From: Lacrimispora sphenoides
GTDB lineage: Bacteria > Bacillota > Clostridia > Lachnospirales > Lachnospiraceae
Direction of reading: 5' to 3'
DNA length: 64,000 nucleotides
NCBI RefSeq assembly: GCF_900105215.1
Contig: NZ_FOIP01000002.1
Span: forward strand, 1,922,001-1,986,000
Part shown: positions 1 to 9,630 of the stretch, piece by piece
How positions within the stretch are numbered: the stretch's first letter is position 1
How the letters are laid out: every line of letters starts with the position of its first letter
Notes under the pieces: generated by a model
Databases searched by the model: none
The model's input: the letters and a program-made list of their open reading frames with translations, nothing else
Told to the model about the DNA's origin: nothing
Made by a program: the position numbers and the translations under genes

Positions 1-310
1 AGATGACCATAACTCCATCCGCACCCTGCTCCAGGGCATAGCGGGACAGCTCTACACATTCCTCAAAAACAGTACCGCCGGTCCCTACATAAACCATTAC
101 CCGATGATCCACGTAAGCAAGGGCCTCCCGGATCATCCGTTTCTTCTCTTCCAGCGGAATGGCAAAGAACTCCCCGATACTTCCAAGAATCAGGATTCCA
201 TCCATTCCTCCTGCTATAAGATGGTCGTATAACTGCCTATTGGCCTCCATATCCACATGAAAGTCACTTGTAAATGCCGTCACTGCCGGTGTTATATATT
301 TTGCATTCAT
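1..310 (-). CDS. DapA-family aldolase (N-terminal part)
   Basis: This is the first 103 residues of a dihydrodipicolinate synthase / N-acetylneuraminate lyase family protein; the rest lies beyond the left edge. It reads MNAKYITPAVTAF, then a GGMDGILILGSIGEFF segment, which is the family's GxxGE phosphate/carboxylate-binding stretch, and EEKKRMIREAL. Members are class I Schiff-base aldolases; the catalytic Lys would lie outside the window. It follows the sugar-acid dehydratase gene by 79 bp on the same strand. By analogy with E. coli yagE/yagF, it may cleave a 2-keto-3-deoxy sugar acid to pyruvate and an aldehyde. Family is clear, substrate is inferred from the neighbour. Confidence 0.85.
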   Translation of the reverse strand, partial: MNAKYITPAVTAFTSDFHVDMEANRQLYDHLIAGGMDGILILGSIGEFFAIPLEEKKRMIREALAYVDHRVMVYVGTGGTVFEECVELSRYALEQGADGVMVI

Positions 311-389
311 CTAAACTGCCATCCTCCCTTTCTCATTGAGTACGGTTATCAGATTGGCCTGGATATCTCTTCCCGTACTCCTTCGTCCC

Positions 390-2117
390 TTACCCTTCAT
401 ATCCTGCTCCTTCCATGGCTGAAAGGGCATCCCTGGTGTATCTTGCCAATATCCCTTTCCGCTTCGGTCTGGGAATGATCCCCTCTTTTTTCCTCTCTTC
501 AAGCACAATCTCAATCTCCTTAAGCGTCCGTTCCTCCCCCTGGATTCCTGTCAGATTCAGGGTCCTGTCCTTCACACTGTAGGAAATGATGTCGCCGTCT
601 CTTACAAAGGCAAGAGACCCTCCTGCTGCTGCTTCCGGAGACACATGACCGATAGCAGGTCCTCTTGTGGCTCCTGAAAACCTGCCGTCCGTTACCAGGG
701 CCACACTTCCATTGAGCTCATGATCACAGACAATTGCCTCAGTCGTCATGAGCATTTCCGGCATGCCGCTGCCCCTTGGCCCTTCATAGCGGATCACAAT
801 GATATCACCTTTGCGGATCTCCTTTTTCACCACTGACTGGTAAGCATCCTCCTCACAGTCAAAGACTCGTGCCCTTCCTTTATGCTCCCACATCTCCCTG
901 ACACATGCGGCATATTTGATGACTGCTCCCTCGGGTGCCAGATTACCCCTCATAACAGCGATGGAGCCCTTTTCAACGGCTTCACTGACCGGGAAGATAA
1001 CCTGTTCCCGCTTCAGTCCGTAATTGCTCAGATAACCTGCATAACGCTCGTAAAAGCCGTCCTTCTCCAAATCTTCCAGATTTTCTCCCAGCGTCCTGCC
1101 TGTGACTGTCATTACATCAAGATGCAGCAGATCCCTTAGTTCCCGTTCTACCATGGGAATTCCGCCTGCGAACCAGAAGGCTTCTGTCAGATGCTGACCG
1201 CTGGGGGTGATATTTCCGATGTGGGGGATCCGGTGATTGATCTCATCAAATTTTTCCGGTGCGACCAGGAGCCCAAGCTCTCTTGCCAGGGAAGTGAGAT
1301 GAATGACTCCATTGGTAGACCCTCCGATTGCACTATGGATCATGATGGCATTCTCAAATGCTTCCTTTGTCATGATCTGGCTGGGACGGATATCCTTCTC
1401 CGCCAGCTTCATTATGGTTTGGCCTGCCCTGCGCGCCCATGCCAGGATATCCCGCATGGTGGCAGGAATTAACGCAGAGCCTGGCAGCGCCATGCCCAGG
1501 GCTTCCGCCATGCATTGCATGGTACTGGCCGTTCCCAGAAACGTACATGCGCCGGCCGAGGGGCATCCCGTCAGCTTGTAATCCCTTATTTCCTGCGGAG
1601 TAATAGCCCCTTCCCGCTTCTGGCGCAGGGATATGTCTCCTGCCACCAGGGAAGTCGTCATCCCCGGCCCGTTCCTCATGCTCCCGCCAGGTATAAATAT
1701 AGAAGGAATGTCAAGCCGGGCCGCTGCCTTTAATTGGGCAGGTATGGATTTGTCACAGGATGACGCAAGTACCATTCCGTCCCATGGATACACAGAACCG
1801 TGGAGTTCTATCATATCGCAGATAGCCTCTCTGGAGGCCAGTATGTAATTCATTCCATTATGTCCCTGGGCGCAGCCGTCGCAGATATCCGTAGTATGAT
1901 ACCCGGCAGGATACCCGCCTTTTTCAAACACACCGTATTTTACCTGTTCCATGAGCCCCGAAAGATGCACGCTGCCCGGATGGCTGTCCCCATAGGCATC
2001 CTCAAGCAAAATCTGAGGCTTCTTTATATCTTCCTCATCCCAGCCGCTTCCCATCTGCAGGGCGTCAAACTGAGCCCACAGCTCCCGCTGGGGCGCGCTT
2101 TTCTGCTTCATATTCAT
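390..2117 (-). CDS. IlvD/Edd-family sugar-acid dehydratase
   Basis: A 575-residue dehydratase of the dihydroxy-acid / 6-phosphogluconate dehydratase family. Three cysteines typical of a [2Fe-2S] cluster are visible: C79 in [10 protein letters not shown]121 in [10 protein letters not shown] and C191 in [17 protein letters not shown]. The C-terminal motifs [13 protein letters not shown] and [28 protein letters not shown] glycine-rich stretch are present. Because it sits between sugar-transport/glycosidase genes and a DapA-type aldolase rather than with ilv genes, a sugar-acid dehydratase (gluconate, xylonate or arabinonate) is more likely than the branched-chain IlvD. The start is set by AGAGG 8 nt upstream of ATG. 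The exact sugar acid cannot be read from sequence. Confidence 0.88.
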   Translation of the reverse strand: MNMKQKSAPQRELWAQFDALQMGSGWDEEDIKKPQILLEDAYGDSHPGSVHLSGLMEQVKYGVFEKGGYPAGYHTTDICDGCAQGHNGMNYILASREAICDMIELHGSVYPWDGMVLASSCDKSIPAQLKAAARLDIPSIFIPGGSMRNGPGMTTSLVAGDISLRQKREGAITPQEIRDYKLTGCPSAGACTFLGTASTMQCMAEALGMALPGSALIPATMRDILAWARRAGQTIMKLAEKDIRPSQIMTKEAFENAIMIHSAIGGSTNGVIHLTSLARELGLLVAPEKFDEINHRIPHIGNITPSGQHLTEAFWFAGGIPMVERELRDLLHLDVMTVTGRTLGENLEDLEKDGFYERYAGYLSNYGLKREQVIFPVSEAVEKGSIAVMRGNLAPEGAVIKYAACVREMWEHKGRARVFDCEEDAYQSVVKKEIRKGDIIVIRYEGPRGSGMPEMLMTTEAIVCDHELNGSVALVTDGRFSGATRGPAIGHVSPEAAAGGSLAFVRDGDIISYSVKDRTLNLTGIQGEERTLKEIEIVLEERKKEGIIPRPKRKGILARYTRDALSAMEGAGYEG

Positions 2118-2122
2118 TTATA

Positions 2123-3118
2123 TTACCTCTCCGATTTCTCTCCATACGCTTTTATATCCTTGCCTTCTACCCATGTCACATCAATTAAGTATTCCTTCTC
2201 AAGCTCTCTCCCCTCCACTGCGTCCGCCAGTTTGTCCACCAGTGTCCTGCCTATCACCTGACAGTTCTGGTCCACAATGCCTGTAATCAGGCCCTCATCC
2301 ACACCGGCTGCCAGAGTAGGGGAATAATCGAATCCATAGTGGTACAGAGTTCCCTGGAGGTTCTGGAATTTGATAGCTTCCATGGTCCCGGTAATGACAG
2401 ACTCTGTTCCCAGAGTGAACACTGCCTTTAAGTCAGGATAGGATATTATTTGTGTCTCCAATTGCTCTTTTGCCCTGGATACGCTTAGGTCGTTTATAAT
2501 CCAGGTACACCAGGTAAACTGGGCGGCCTCCTGATCCATCGCCTGGTTAAAACCGTCCTTAAGCCCCTTGTAACGGTCGGTCATGTTCTGAGCAGAACCA
2601 CTGTAGGTAACGGCCGTCAGCCTTCCCCCGGTAATTCCCCGGGCTTTTAAGTCTTCGGCCCCCCGTCTTCCCAGTTCCATTCCAGCTTTATAATTATTGG
2701 TTCCGATATATGCCAGCCGGTTGCTGTAAGTCCTGATGTCCGTATCATAGGTGACTACTTTGACTCCGGCAGCCATTGCCTCCGCCGCTTTTATATCAAA
2801 CATCTCCGGTTCTAAAGCTGCCATGGCAATGCCGTCTGCTTTCTGATCGATGGCCTCCTGGACCATCTCAATCAGCTTCTGGGGCCGTGAGGAATCCCCA
2901 GGAAGCCCTGCTTTTATGATCAGAGTACACCCCCGCTCTCTGGCCTGCTCCTGTGCACTTTGAATCAACGGCTTCCAATAAGGTCCTTCTTCATTCAATG
3001 CAATCAGATACAAAGTCTTCCCTTCCTGCCGTTCAAAAGCGGCAGTGGACTGCCTCCCGCATCCGAACGTAAAAAGGCATACCACCATTCCGATTATCCA
3101 AATTTTAAACATTCTCAT
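2123..3118 (-). CDS. Sugar ABC substrate-binding lipoprotein (RbsB-like)
   Basis: A 331-residue periplasmic-binding protein of the ribose/galactose (Peripla_BP_4, LacI-like) class. It has a lipoprotein signal peptide with a lipobox ending FTFGC, so it should be anchored outside the membrane. Internal features include AMAALEPEMFDIKAAEAMAAG and AGMELGRRGAEDL, typical of pentose/hexose binding proteins. Its start codon overlaps the stop of the permease upstream by 4 bp (ATGA), so the two are translationally coupled. No ATPase of the RbsA type is encoded next to this pair, which is unusual for this importer class. Ligand unknown; it may be a monosaccharide or sugar acid given the dehydratase downstream. 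Confidence 0.85.
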   Translation of the reverse strand: MRMFKIWIIGMVVCLFTFGCGRQSTAAFERQEGKTLYLIALNEEGPYWKPLIQSAQEQARERGCTLIIKAGLPGDSSRPQKLIEMVQEAIDQKADGIAMAALEPEMFDIKAAEAMAAGVKVVTYDTDIRTYSNRLAYIGTNNYKAGMELGRRGAEDLKARGITGGRLTAVTYSGSAQNMTDRYKGLKDGFNQAMDQEAAQFTWCTWIINDLSVSRAKEQLETQIISYPDLKAVFTLGTESVITGTMEAIKFQNLQGTLYHYGFDYSPTLAAGVDEGLITGIVDQNCQVIGRTLVDKLADAVEGRELEKEYLIDVTWVEGKDIKAYGEKSER

Positions 3119-4074
3119 GCCGATTCTTCCCTCTTCTTCCGAAAATAGTCCATCACGATAGCCGTCAGAATCATAAGCCCTGTAACTGCCTGCTGCCCGT
3201 AAGTATTTAAACCGGCCGCATTCATACCGTTTTTAAACACTTCTATAATAAGTAGCCCCAGAACCGCACGTACGATACCTCCTGCCCCTCCTTCAAACCG
3301 GATCCCGCCGATAATCACAGCAGCGATGGCATATGCTTCCAGCCCCATAGCTTCACTGGATGCGCCCACATTCAAGTAGGACATGAGGATGATTCCCGCA
3401 ATCCCCGCAAAGGCCCCTTCAATAAAATAAACCTTGAGTAGGTGCCGCTTTACCTGGATGCCGGCCAGACTGCTGGCCTTCTTACTGGAGCCTACGGCAT
3501 AGCAGTACCGGCCGAATATGGTACACTTCATAACAAGAACAACTGCCACAGCCAGGATCAGGAAGATAAGAAAATTGGAATAGAGGATATTGCCCAGCAG
3601 ATGGGTGTTTGAAATGTGGTAAAACCAGCCTGGCAGACCGCTGATCAGAATACCCCCTGTGAACATCTGGGTCAGCCCCCGGATCATGTAATTGCTTCCT
3701 ACGGTCACTATAAACGGCTTAAGCTCAAACCGTGTAATCAGAAACCCGTTGAGAAGTCCCCAGGCACCGCCGCAGAGGGTGCCAAGAGCCAGGCATACTG
3801 CCGGATGCATTCCCCGCACCGCCAGATACGCAGCTGTCGTCCCTGCGCAGGCCATGATGGCCCCGCAGGATAAGTCAATTCCGCCAGAGATCATAAGCAT
3901 TGCCACTCCCAGCGTGGCAATTCCCAAAATAGGCATGGAACGCAGGAAGCTGGCAAGGTTCCCTCTGGTGGCAAATACCGGCAACATATAAGAGAACACA
4001 GCCACCAGGAAGAGTAAAAGCCCAATCATCCAGTATTCTGCCATTTTTTCTTTCCAGACTATCTTATTCCTCAT
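3115..4074 (-). CDS. Sugar ABC permease (RbsC/BPD_transp_2 family)
   Basis: A 319-residue polytopic membrane protein with about eight to ten hydrophobic segments. The motifs GIATLGVAMLMISGGIDLS near residue 50 and GGIRFEGGAGG near residue 260 are characteristic of RbsC/XylH-type permeases of monosaccharide (CUT2) importers. It precedes and overlaps the RbsB-like gene. The upstream neighbour is a GH5 glycosidase, so the operon lacks the usual two-domain ATPase between or next to these genes. The ATPase may be downstream of the window, supplied in trans, or replaced by the degenerate RbsA-like protein encoded at 13641-15050; the last is speculation. Confidence 0.87.
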   Translation of the reverse strand: MRNKIVWKEKMAEYWMIGLLLFLVAVFSYMLPVFATRGNLASFLRSMPILGIATLGVAMLMISGGIDLSCGAIMACAGTTAAYLAVRGMHPAVCLALGTLCGGAWGLLNGFLITRFELKPFIVTVGSNYMIRGLTQMFTGGILISGLPGWFYHISNTHLLGNILYSNFLIFLILAVAVVLVMKCTIFGRYCYAVGSSKKASSLAGIQVKRHLLKVYFIEGAFAGIAGIILMSYLNVGASSEAMGLEAYAIAAVIIGGIRFEGGAGGIVRAVLGLLIIEVFKNGMNAAGLNTYGQQAVTGLMILTAIVMDYFRKKREESA

Positions 4075-4158
4075 CCCAAGTTCTCTCCTCTTTCCGTTAT
4101 TCCCGGCTGCCTATTTGCATATTTTCACATCCAATTTTAACAGAATCATGGATATTTA

Positions 4159-5598
4159 TCAATGCAGCATATGTTTCAGAAGATTCAGATAAGGCTGGTT
4201 CTTCACACAGTTTTCCAGCTTAAAGCCTCCGGCGATGCGCTCTAAGTCATCCTCACTGTATCCGGCAAAACGCCTGGCGTAAGCCGGCTGCAGCATAGCG
4301 CCCGCATAGCCGTTAAGTACACCGTAATTCATCACAAACGCATTGGAAGCTTTGTCAATCCTGGTTTCTCCCATCACATCCAGGATATAATCGGCAAGCG
4401 CGCGGGATTTCTTTCTGCCCTCCGCCACCCCTGCATAATCTGCGACGAAATTCTCAGCTCCCAGGATGCGTTTTTGTTCCTGGACCGGCTGAATGATCTT
4501 CATATATTCGCTCTCCGGATCTAAGAATACCCATCCCATAATGCCGGGGTCCTTATAGGTCCAGGTGGTCCAGTGGACTCCATACGTGTTGTAAATATCC
4601 AGCTGATCCTCCATAGAAGCCAGTCGGTATGGAAGCTCCTCCGGAAAACCATGGTACTGGGAACCGAACTCCCCTACCCACAGAGGTACATTGTGCTTCA
4701 AGGCAAACTGTGTCCCCTGGTGGTTAAGGAATTCAGTCCTCTGCCTATTCTTATCCCAGTACACCCCTCCATAGTGTCCCGGGTACGTCCCCGGCCCATA
4801 TCCCGGGGGTATATAGTTGTGGCTGCTGTACACCAGATGATCCTCAAAAGGCTTCTCCAGCCCTTCAAAATTCCTGGAATAATTATCCCCCTCCAGAAAC
4901 AGGATGTGCTTTTTATCAATTTTTCGGACCGCATCTGCTATCTCCCGGTACAGTTTGTTGATTGCCTTCCAGTCCGACTGATAGAACTCATAAAAGTCAT
5001 AGGCATGTTCGCCGGTGGGCGTTCCTGTGGATGGCTCATTCATCAGATCGTAGCCCGCTACCGCATTTCTGTCCCTGTATCTTTGTGCAATCGCCTCCCA
5101 GAGTGCGATGATCCGTTCCTGAAAATGGCGGAAGCTCCAGAGAAGAACCGCGCCCCGCTCGTTATCACTGTGCCAGTGACAGTTCTGCCAGCCGGACAAG
5201 GCATGCATATCCAGGATTACGTAGACACCCTGGCGTTCACAGGCATCCAGTACGGCATCCAGCCGTTTAAATCCCTCTTCCTTATATATAAAGGGATTTT
5301 GGTCATCCTCAAAATGCCGGTAACTCAAAGGAATGCGAATGCAGTTGGCTCCGGTTTCCCGGATCAGCCGGATATCCTCCTCAGCCAGGAAGTTGTCGAG
5401 GATGGTCTCAAAAAACAATTCTGCCTTGCCTGCACCAATGGCTTTGGCCATCTCCCTCTTCATCCCGCTCTCAGTACCCGGATATCCGTTGATAAAATCC
5501 TCCATGTTCATCCAGCCGCCCACGCAGGTACCGCGAAGGTACACAGGATTTCCCGATTCATCCACGATTTTACCGTTTCTTACCTGTAATAAGTCCAT
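4159..5598 (-). CDS. Cytosolic glycoside hydrolase family 5 enzyme
   Basis: A 479-residue (beta/alpha)8 glycosidase of the cellulase family GH5. The acid/base Glu is E188 in YDLMNEPSTG and the nucleophile is E310 in LWVGEFGSQYHG. HNY at residues 260-262 fits the substrate-binding histidine. There is no signal peptide, so it should act in the cytosol on oligosaccharides brought in by the CUT1 importer of the same operon. An extension of about 100 residues after the barrel (from about 380) is helical. AAGGAG lies just before the ATG. Possible activities are beta-glucosidase, exo-glucanase or beta-mannosidase on short chains; the sequence alone does not decide. Confidence 0.9.
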   Translation of the reverse strand: MDLLQVRNGKIVDESGNPVYLRGTCVGGWMNMEDFINGYPGTESGMKREMAKAIGAGKAELFFETILDNFLAEEDIRLIRETGANCIRIPLSYRHFEDDQNPFIYKEEGFKRLDAVLDACERQGVYVILDMHALSGWQNCHWHSDNERGAVLLWSFRHFQERIIALWEAIAQRYRDRNAVAGYDLMNEPSTGTPTGEHAYDFYEFYQSDWKAINKLYREIADAVRKIDKKHILFLEGDNYSRNFEGLEKPFEDHLVYSSHNYIPPGYGPGTYPGHYGGVYWDKNRQRTEFLNHQGTQFALKHNVPLWVGEFGSQYHGFPEELPYRLASMEDQLDIYNTYGVHWTTWTYKDPGIMGWVFLDPESEYMKIIQPVQEQKRILGAENFVADYAGVAEGRKKSRALADYILDVMGETRIDKASNAFVMNYGVLNGYAGAMLQPAYARRFAGYSEDDLERIAGGFKLENCVKNQPYLNLLKHMLH

Positions 5599-5636
5599 TT
5601 TATCTCTCCTTCTTCAGCTTTCTTTCACACAGTCCC

Positions 5637-7745
5637 TTACAGCTCCACCCGGGCTCTTAAGGGCTCGGAGCCCATAAGCAGACAGCTCCTGCCGTCAGGC
5701 TGGCTGCCGCCCGCATAAATGTCGTACCGATGCCCATCCAAGCGACGTTCCCCGTCCTGGTCCACCACACAGAAAGCCAGACCCGGAAGACAGAAGCTTA
5801 CCTCTCTCTCCTGTCCCTTTGCAAGACTCACCCTTGCAAAAGCACACAGGGAATGATTCCTCACTGCAAGGGAAGAATCCAGGTTCTTCATATATACCTG
5901 AACCACTTCCTCACCATCTGCCGGTCCTTCGTTCCTGACCTTCACAGATACGGACACGCTGCCATCACCTGCAGGAACGCACTCTAAGTCCCTGTACCGG
6001 AAGCTGGTATAGGAAAGGCCGAATCCAAAGGGATAAAGGGCTTCTTCTTTCATATACCGGTAGGTCCGGTTTTTCATGCTGTAGTCCTCATAGGGAGGGA
6101 TCTCCTCCTCAGACCGATAGAAGGTGACTGGAAGTCTGCCTGATGGGCTGGTCTTCCCAAAGAGGACTCTGGCTACGGCCATTCCGCCCTCAGCACCGGG
6201 ATACCACGCCTGCAGGATTGCTTTTACGCTTTCCGCCTGATCCAGCCACGCCAGGTCCATGGCGCTTCCAGACATATTTATCACCACCAGCGGTATGCCA
6301 GTCTCTATGAGTGCTGTCAGCAGGCGGCGCTGAGATTCAGGAAGTGCCAGAGAGGGCTTATCCGCCATACTGATTGCCTCATCAAAACGGTTACCCAGAT
6401 CCTGCTGTTCCCCCTCATACCTCTCATCCAGTCCCACGCATATAATGGCTAGCTCTGCCTTTAGGGCTGCAGTCACCGCCTCACTTATGCGGTCTCCCGG
6501 CAGTGCCAGCCGTTCTACACGGTCTTTCATGGTATGGCATCCTTCTGAGTAAAAGATTCTAGCATCCTCATCAAGAAGATTCTCTATTCCGTCCAGTACT
6601 GTCACATACCGGGGCGCTGTGCCGTGGTAATTGGCGATGAGCGGCCAGCGGCTGTCCGCATTGGGCCCGATGACAGCCACCTTCTTAAGCTTCCTGTCAA
6701 GAGGAAGAAGCCCGTTATTCTTTAAGAGGACCATGGATTTTTCTGCCGCATGGATAGCCAGTTCTCTGTGTTTTTTGCATCCCACCGTCTCATAAGGAAT
6801 CTGATTGTAGGGACAGTCCTTATCAAAAAGCCCCAGACGCATCCTGGTGCGCACCGCATGCACCGCTGCCTCTGTGATCTCCTCCTCTGTCACCAGGCCC
6901 TGCTCATAGGAACTTAAAATATGCAGGTAAGTATTTCCACAGTTGATATCGCAGCCATTTCTCAGTGCCATGGCTGCGGACTGAGCGGCGGTATCCGTCA
7001 CATGATGGTTTTCATGGAAATCCTTGATGGCCCAGCAATCAGACACAAAATACCCGTCAAACTTCCACTTCTCTTTCAGAATATCCTGTATCAGAGTTTT
7101 GCTGCCACAGCATGGCTCTCCGTTGGTCCTGTTATACGCACCCATGACCCCTTCCACCTTGCCTTCGGTTACGCAGGCCTCAAAGGCAGGCAGATAGGTC
7201 TCCCACAGATCCTTTCTGCTGACTCTGGCATCAAAGGTATGGCGCTGTTCCTCCGGTCCGCTGTGTACCGCAAAGTGTTTGGCACAGGCTGCTGCCAGTA
7301 AGTATTCGCCCTCTCCCTGGATTCCCTGTATGAATCCCACGCCCAGTCTGCCGGAAAGGTATGGATCTTCTCCATACGTTTCATGGCCCCTTCCCCATCT
7401 GGGATCACGGAAGATATTCACATTAGGAGACCATAGGGTCAGCCCTTTATAGATATCCCGGTCCTCCAGGGCCGAATAGGCATTGTACTTTGCCCTTGCT
7501 TCCATGCCCGCTGCAGTACCGATCTCCTTCATCATCTCCTCATCAAACATAGCCGCCATACCGATGGCCTGGGGAAACATAGTTGCCGTCCCCGCCCTGG
7601 CCACGCCATGAAGCGATTCATTCCACCAGTGGTATCTGGGGATCCCCAGTCTTTTGACTGCCGGGGCATCAAATCTTAGCTGGGAGGCCTTCTCTTCTAA
7701 TGTCATCTGACCGACTAATTTCCTGGCCCTCTTTTCAAAATCCAT
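5637..7745 (-). CDS. Glycoside hydrolase family 3 beta-glycosidase
   Basis: A 702-residue GH3 enzyme with the usual order: N-terminal TIM-barrel domain (about 1-300), alpha/beta sandwich (about 320-530) and a C-terminal fibronectin-III-like domain (about 590-695). The nucleophile is D236 in GYFVSDCWAI. PNVNIFRDPRWGRGHETYGEDPYL is the family's substrate-binding stretch and resembles plant and bacterial beta-xylosidases and beta-glucosidases. There is no signal peptide, so the enzyme is cytosolic and works with the neighbouring GH5 enzyme on imported oligosaccharides. A good AAAGGAG site precedes the start. The specific sugar is not certain. Confidence 0.92.
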   Translation of the reverse strand: MDFEKRARKLVGQMTLEEKASQLRFDAPAVKRLGIPRYHWWNESLHGVARAGTATMFPQAIGMAAMFDEEMMKEIGTAAGMEARAKYNAYSALEDRDIYKGLTLWSPNVNIFRDPRWGRGHETYGEDPYLSGRLGVGFIQGIQGEGEYLLAAACAKHFAVHSGPEEQRHTFDARVSRKDLWETYLPAFEACVTEGKVEGVMGAYNRTNGEPCCGSKTLIQDILKEKWKFDGYFVSDCWAIKDFHENHHVTDTAAQSAAMALRNGCDINCGNTYLHILSSYEQGLVTEEEITEAAVHAVRTRMRLGLFDKDCPYNQIPYETVGCKKHRELAIHAAEKSMVLLKNNGLLPLDRKLKKVAVIGPNADSRWPLIANYHGTAPRYVTVLDGIENLLDEDARIFYSEGCHTMKDRVERLALPGDRISEAVTAALKAELAIICVGLDERYEGEQQDLGNRFDEAISMADKPSLALPESQRRLLTALIETGIPLVVINMSGSAMDLAWLDQAESVKAILQAWYPGAEGGMAVARVLFGKTSPSGRLPVTFYRSEEEIPPYEDYSMKNRTYRYMKEEALYPFGFGLSYTSFRYRDLECVPAGDGSVSVSVKVRNEGPADGEEVVQVYMKNLDSSLAVRNHSLCAFARVSLAKGQEREVSFCLPGLAFCVVDQDGERRLDGHRYDIYAGGSQPDGRSCLLMGSEPLRARVEL

Positions 7746-7770
7746 ATCAAATCCTCTCCTTTCTCACTAA

Positions 7771-7822
7771 CTGTCCCTTGATATCTGTCCCTTGATATCT
7801 GTCCCTAAAGATTTGTCCCTTC
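7771..7822. repeat. Degenerate 14-bp tandem repeat
   Basis: Two exact copies of CTGTCCCTTGATAT (7771-7784, 7785-7798) are followed by two decayed copies (7799-7812 and 7813-7822). They lie in the 86-bp gap between the GH3 gene and the upstream permease. On the minus strand each unit gives AAGGGACAG, which is purine-rich. It may be a slippage product with no function or may modulate GH3 translation. Confidence 0.75.
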
Positions 7823-7831
7823 CGGGCTCAC

Positions 7832-8665
7832 TCAGCCTTTAACCGCTCCCTGGGTCAGTCCGTTAACCACCTTTTCCTGTGCAAAAAAGTACAAAAGGAT
7901 GACCGGAAGCGATCCTATCAGGATAGCGGTAAGCACTGCCGGTATATTCACAGACTGCATGCCGTAGAATTCCCGGATCCCTAAAGGCAGGGTCTTCTTT
8001 CCCGTACTGTTGATCAGCACGTTGGCATTAATGAATTCATTCCAGATGTTCAAAAATGTATATACTACGATTGTAGAAATAGCCGGACCAGACAGGGGAA
8101 GTATGATATTCTTAAAGGTTCCCACAATGCTGCAGCCGTCAATGATGGCCGCTTCCTCCAGCTCCTTTGGTATCTCCCGGAAAAACTGAGTCAGTATGAA
8201 AACGGCAATAGGAATGTTGTAACTGACATAAGGCCCCACCAGGCCGGTTAAGGTATCCGTCAGCCCGATGCTGCTTAAAAGCGTGAATGTGGGGATCAGT
8301 GTCGTATGTACCGGGATCATCATTCCCGCGATAATGGCAAAGTAAAGCAGATTCCTTCCTCTATATTTAAGCCTTGCAAAGGTAAAGGAGATCATGGATG
8401 ATACGACCACAATGATGAAAACACTAACTCCTGACACCACAACGCTGTTTAAGAAGTACCGGAGAAAATCTGGTTTTAAGACCAACTGGTAATTTCCGAA
8501 AAACGGCTCTTTTGGAAGTCTCCAGATATTGGTTAAGTATTCCCCCATGCCTTTAAAGCTGTTGATGACCAGAAACACAAAGGGGAATCCTGTAATCAGT
8601 GCAATAACGATGCTGATCGCATAGAGAATGGCATTCTTTATTTTTCTTTTTAACAACACGCCCAT
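7832..8665 (-). CDS. CUT1 sugar ABC permease (MalG/LacG-like)
   Basis: A 277-residue integral membrane protein with six hydrophobic segments. The EAA loop reads EELEEAAIIDGCSIVGTFKNIILPL, which marks a MalG-type permease of carbohydrate importers. The start used here (MGVLLKRK) is chosen because AGGAGG sits 9 nt upstream and the preceding permease ends one base before it; an in-frame extension further upstream would overlap that gene by 90 bp and has no ribosome site. It pairs with the MalF-like permease and binding protein. The ATPase is absent, as is common in Firmicutes where one MsmX/MsmK-type ATPase serves several CUT1 importers. Confidence 0.92.
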   Translation of the reverse strand: MGVLLKRKIKNAILYAISIVIALITGFPFVFLVINSFKGMGEYLTNIWRLPKEPFFGNYQLVLKPDFLRYFLNSVVVSGVSVFIIVVVSSMISFTFARLKYRGRNLLYFAIIAGMMIPVHTTLIPTFTLLSSIGLTDTLTGLVGPYVSYNIPIAVFILTQFFREIPKELEEAAIIDGCSIVGTFKNIILPLSGPAISTIVVYTFLNIWNEFINANVLINSTGKKTLPLGIREFYGMQSVNIPAVLTAILIGSLPVILLYFFAQEKVVNGLTQGAVKG

Positions 8666-8666
8666 A

Positions 8667-9539
8667 TTATGCCGCCTCCTTATCTCTCGTAATGTAAAGG
8701 AACATGCATGCAATGGCAAAACACAGAATGAACATGCTGGCAGCAATGGCGCTGGCATATCCCATACGGAATTCCGTAAACCCTTTCTTGTACATGTAGG
8801 TGGCCATCAGCTCTGTCGCCCTGTTGGGCGCGCCGCCCATCATGACATAGAATAAGTCAAAGTATTTTAAAGACCCCACCAGCTGCAGGACAGCCGCCGA
8901 GCGCAGGGTCGGTACAAGAAGCGGAAGAGTAATTTTCCAGAAACACTGCTCCCCATTTGCCCCGTCAATCCTGGCCGCCTCATAAATGTCCGTCGGGATA
9001 TTGGTCAGTCCCGCCTTTAATATAATCATATAGAAGGGAATGAACTGCCAGCATATGACGAACAGAATGGAAGGCATGGAGGATCTTCCCTCCAGAAAAG
9101 CAATGCTTTTTAACCCCAGCTTCTGCATAAGACTGGCTATCAGGCCAAAATAGGGATCGTAAAACAGAATCCACATGATACCGGTAGCAACCGTGGACAG
9201 CAGCATTGGCATAAAAAACACCGTACGGAAAAACCTTGTTCCCTTAAGCTCCTGATTAATCAGCAGGGCTAGGAGCAGGGCTCCGGGGAGCTGGATAGCC
9301 ACGGAGACAATGACCAGGATTACGTTATTCCCCATGGCATTCCAGAACAGGGAATCCCCGAATAGCTCGATGTAATTCCCAAACCCTGCAAAGGTCCTGT
9401 TGGCGCTGATCCCCTTCCAGTCCATAAAGCTGTAGATGAATGTCCTGACGATTCCCACTACGTTAAATGTACCGTAAAACAGCAGGGCCGGAAGCACGAA
9501 CAGCGTTATGATTCCTATATGTTTATTTCGTTTGCTCAT
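8667..9539 (-). CDS. CUT1 sugar ABC permease (MalF/LacF-like)
   Basis: A 290-residue membrane protein with six hydrophobic segments and the EAA motif IYEAARIDGANGEQCFWKITLPLL. This is the MalF-type partner of the next permease. The start MSKRNKHIG is preceded by AAGGAG; the longer in-frame reading lacks a ribosome site. It lies between the binding protein gene and the MalG-type permease, in the usual binding protein - F - G order of CUT1 operons. Substrate is probably an oligosaccharide that the downstream GH3 and GH5 enzymes cut. Confidence 0.92.
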   Translation of the reverse strand: MSKRNKHIGIITLFVLPALLFYGTFNVVGIVRTFIYSFMDWKGISANRTFAGFGNYIELFGDSLFWNAMGNNVILVIVSVAIQLPGALLLALLINQELKGTRFFRTVFFMPMLLSTVATGIMWILFYDPYFGLIASLMQKLGLKSIAFLEGRSSMPSILFVICWQFIPFYMIILKAGLTNIPTDIYEAARIDGANGEQCFWKITLPLLVPTLRSAAVLQLVGSLKYFDLFYVMMGGAPNRATELMATYMYKKGFTEFRMGYASAIAASMFILCFAIACMFLYITRDKEAA

Positions 9540-9630
9540 ATAATCACTCCTTCTCACAGAGGACGATCCGGAATGAGGGCGTTGCAACATGCATTCTGCC
9601 ATGCAACACCCTCTCCTTCCATGTCATGTA

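Noticed and set aside
4573..5589. Long open frame (338 codons) on the plus strand opposite the GH5 gene
   Set aside because: It mirrors the GH5 coding frame, lacks a ribosome site and matches no family; the GH5 catalytic residues prove the minus-strand gene.
8666..8758. Longer start for the MalG-like permease
   Set aside because: It would overlap the preceding permease by 90 bp and has no ribosome site, whereas AGGAGG lies 9 nt before ATG 8665.
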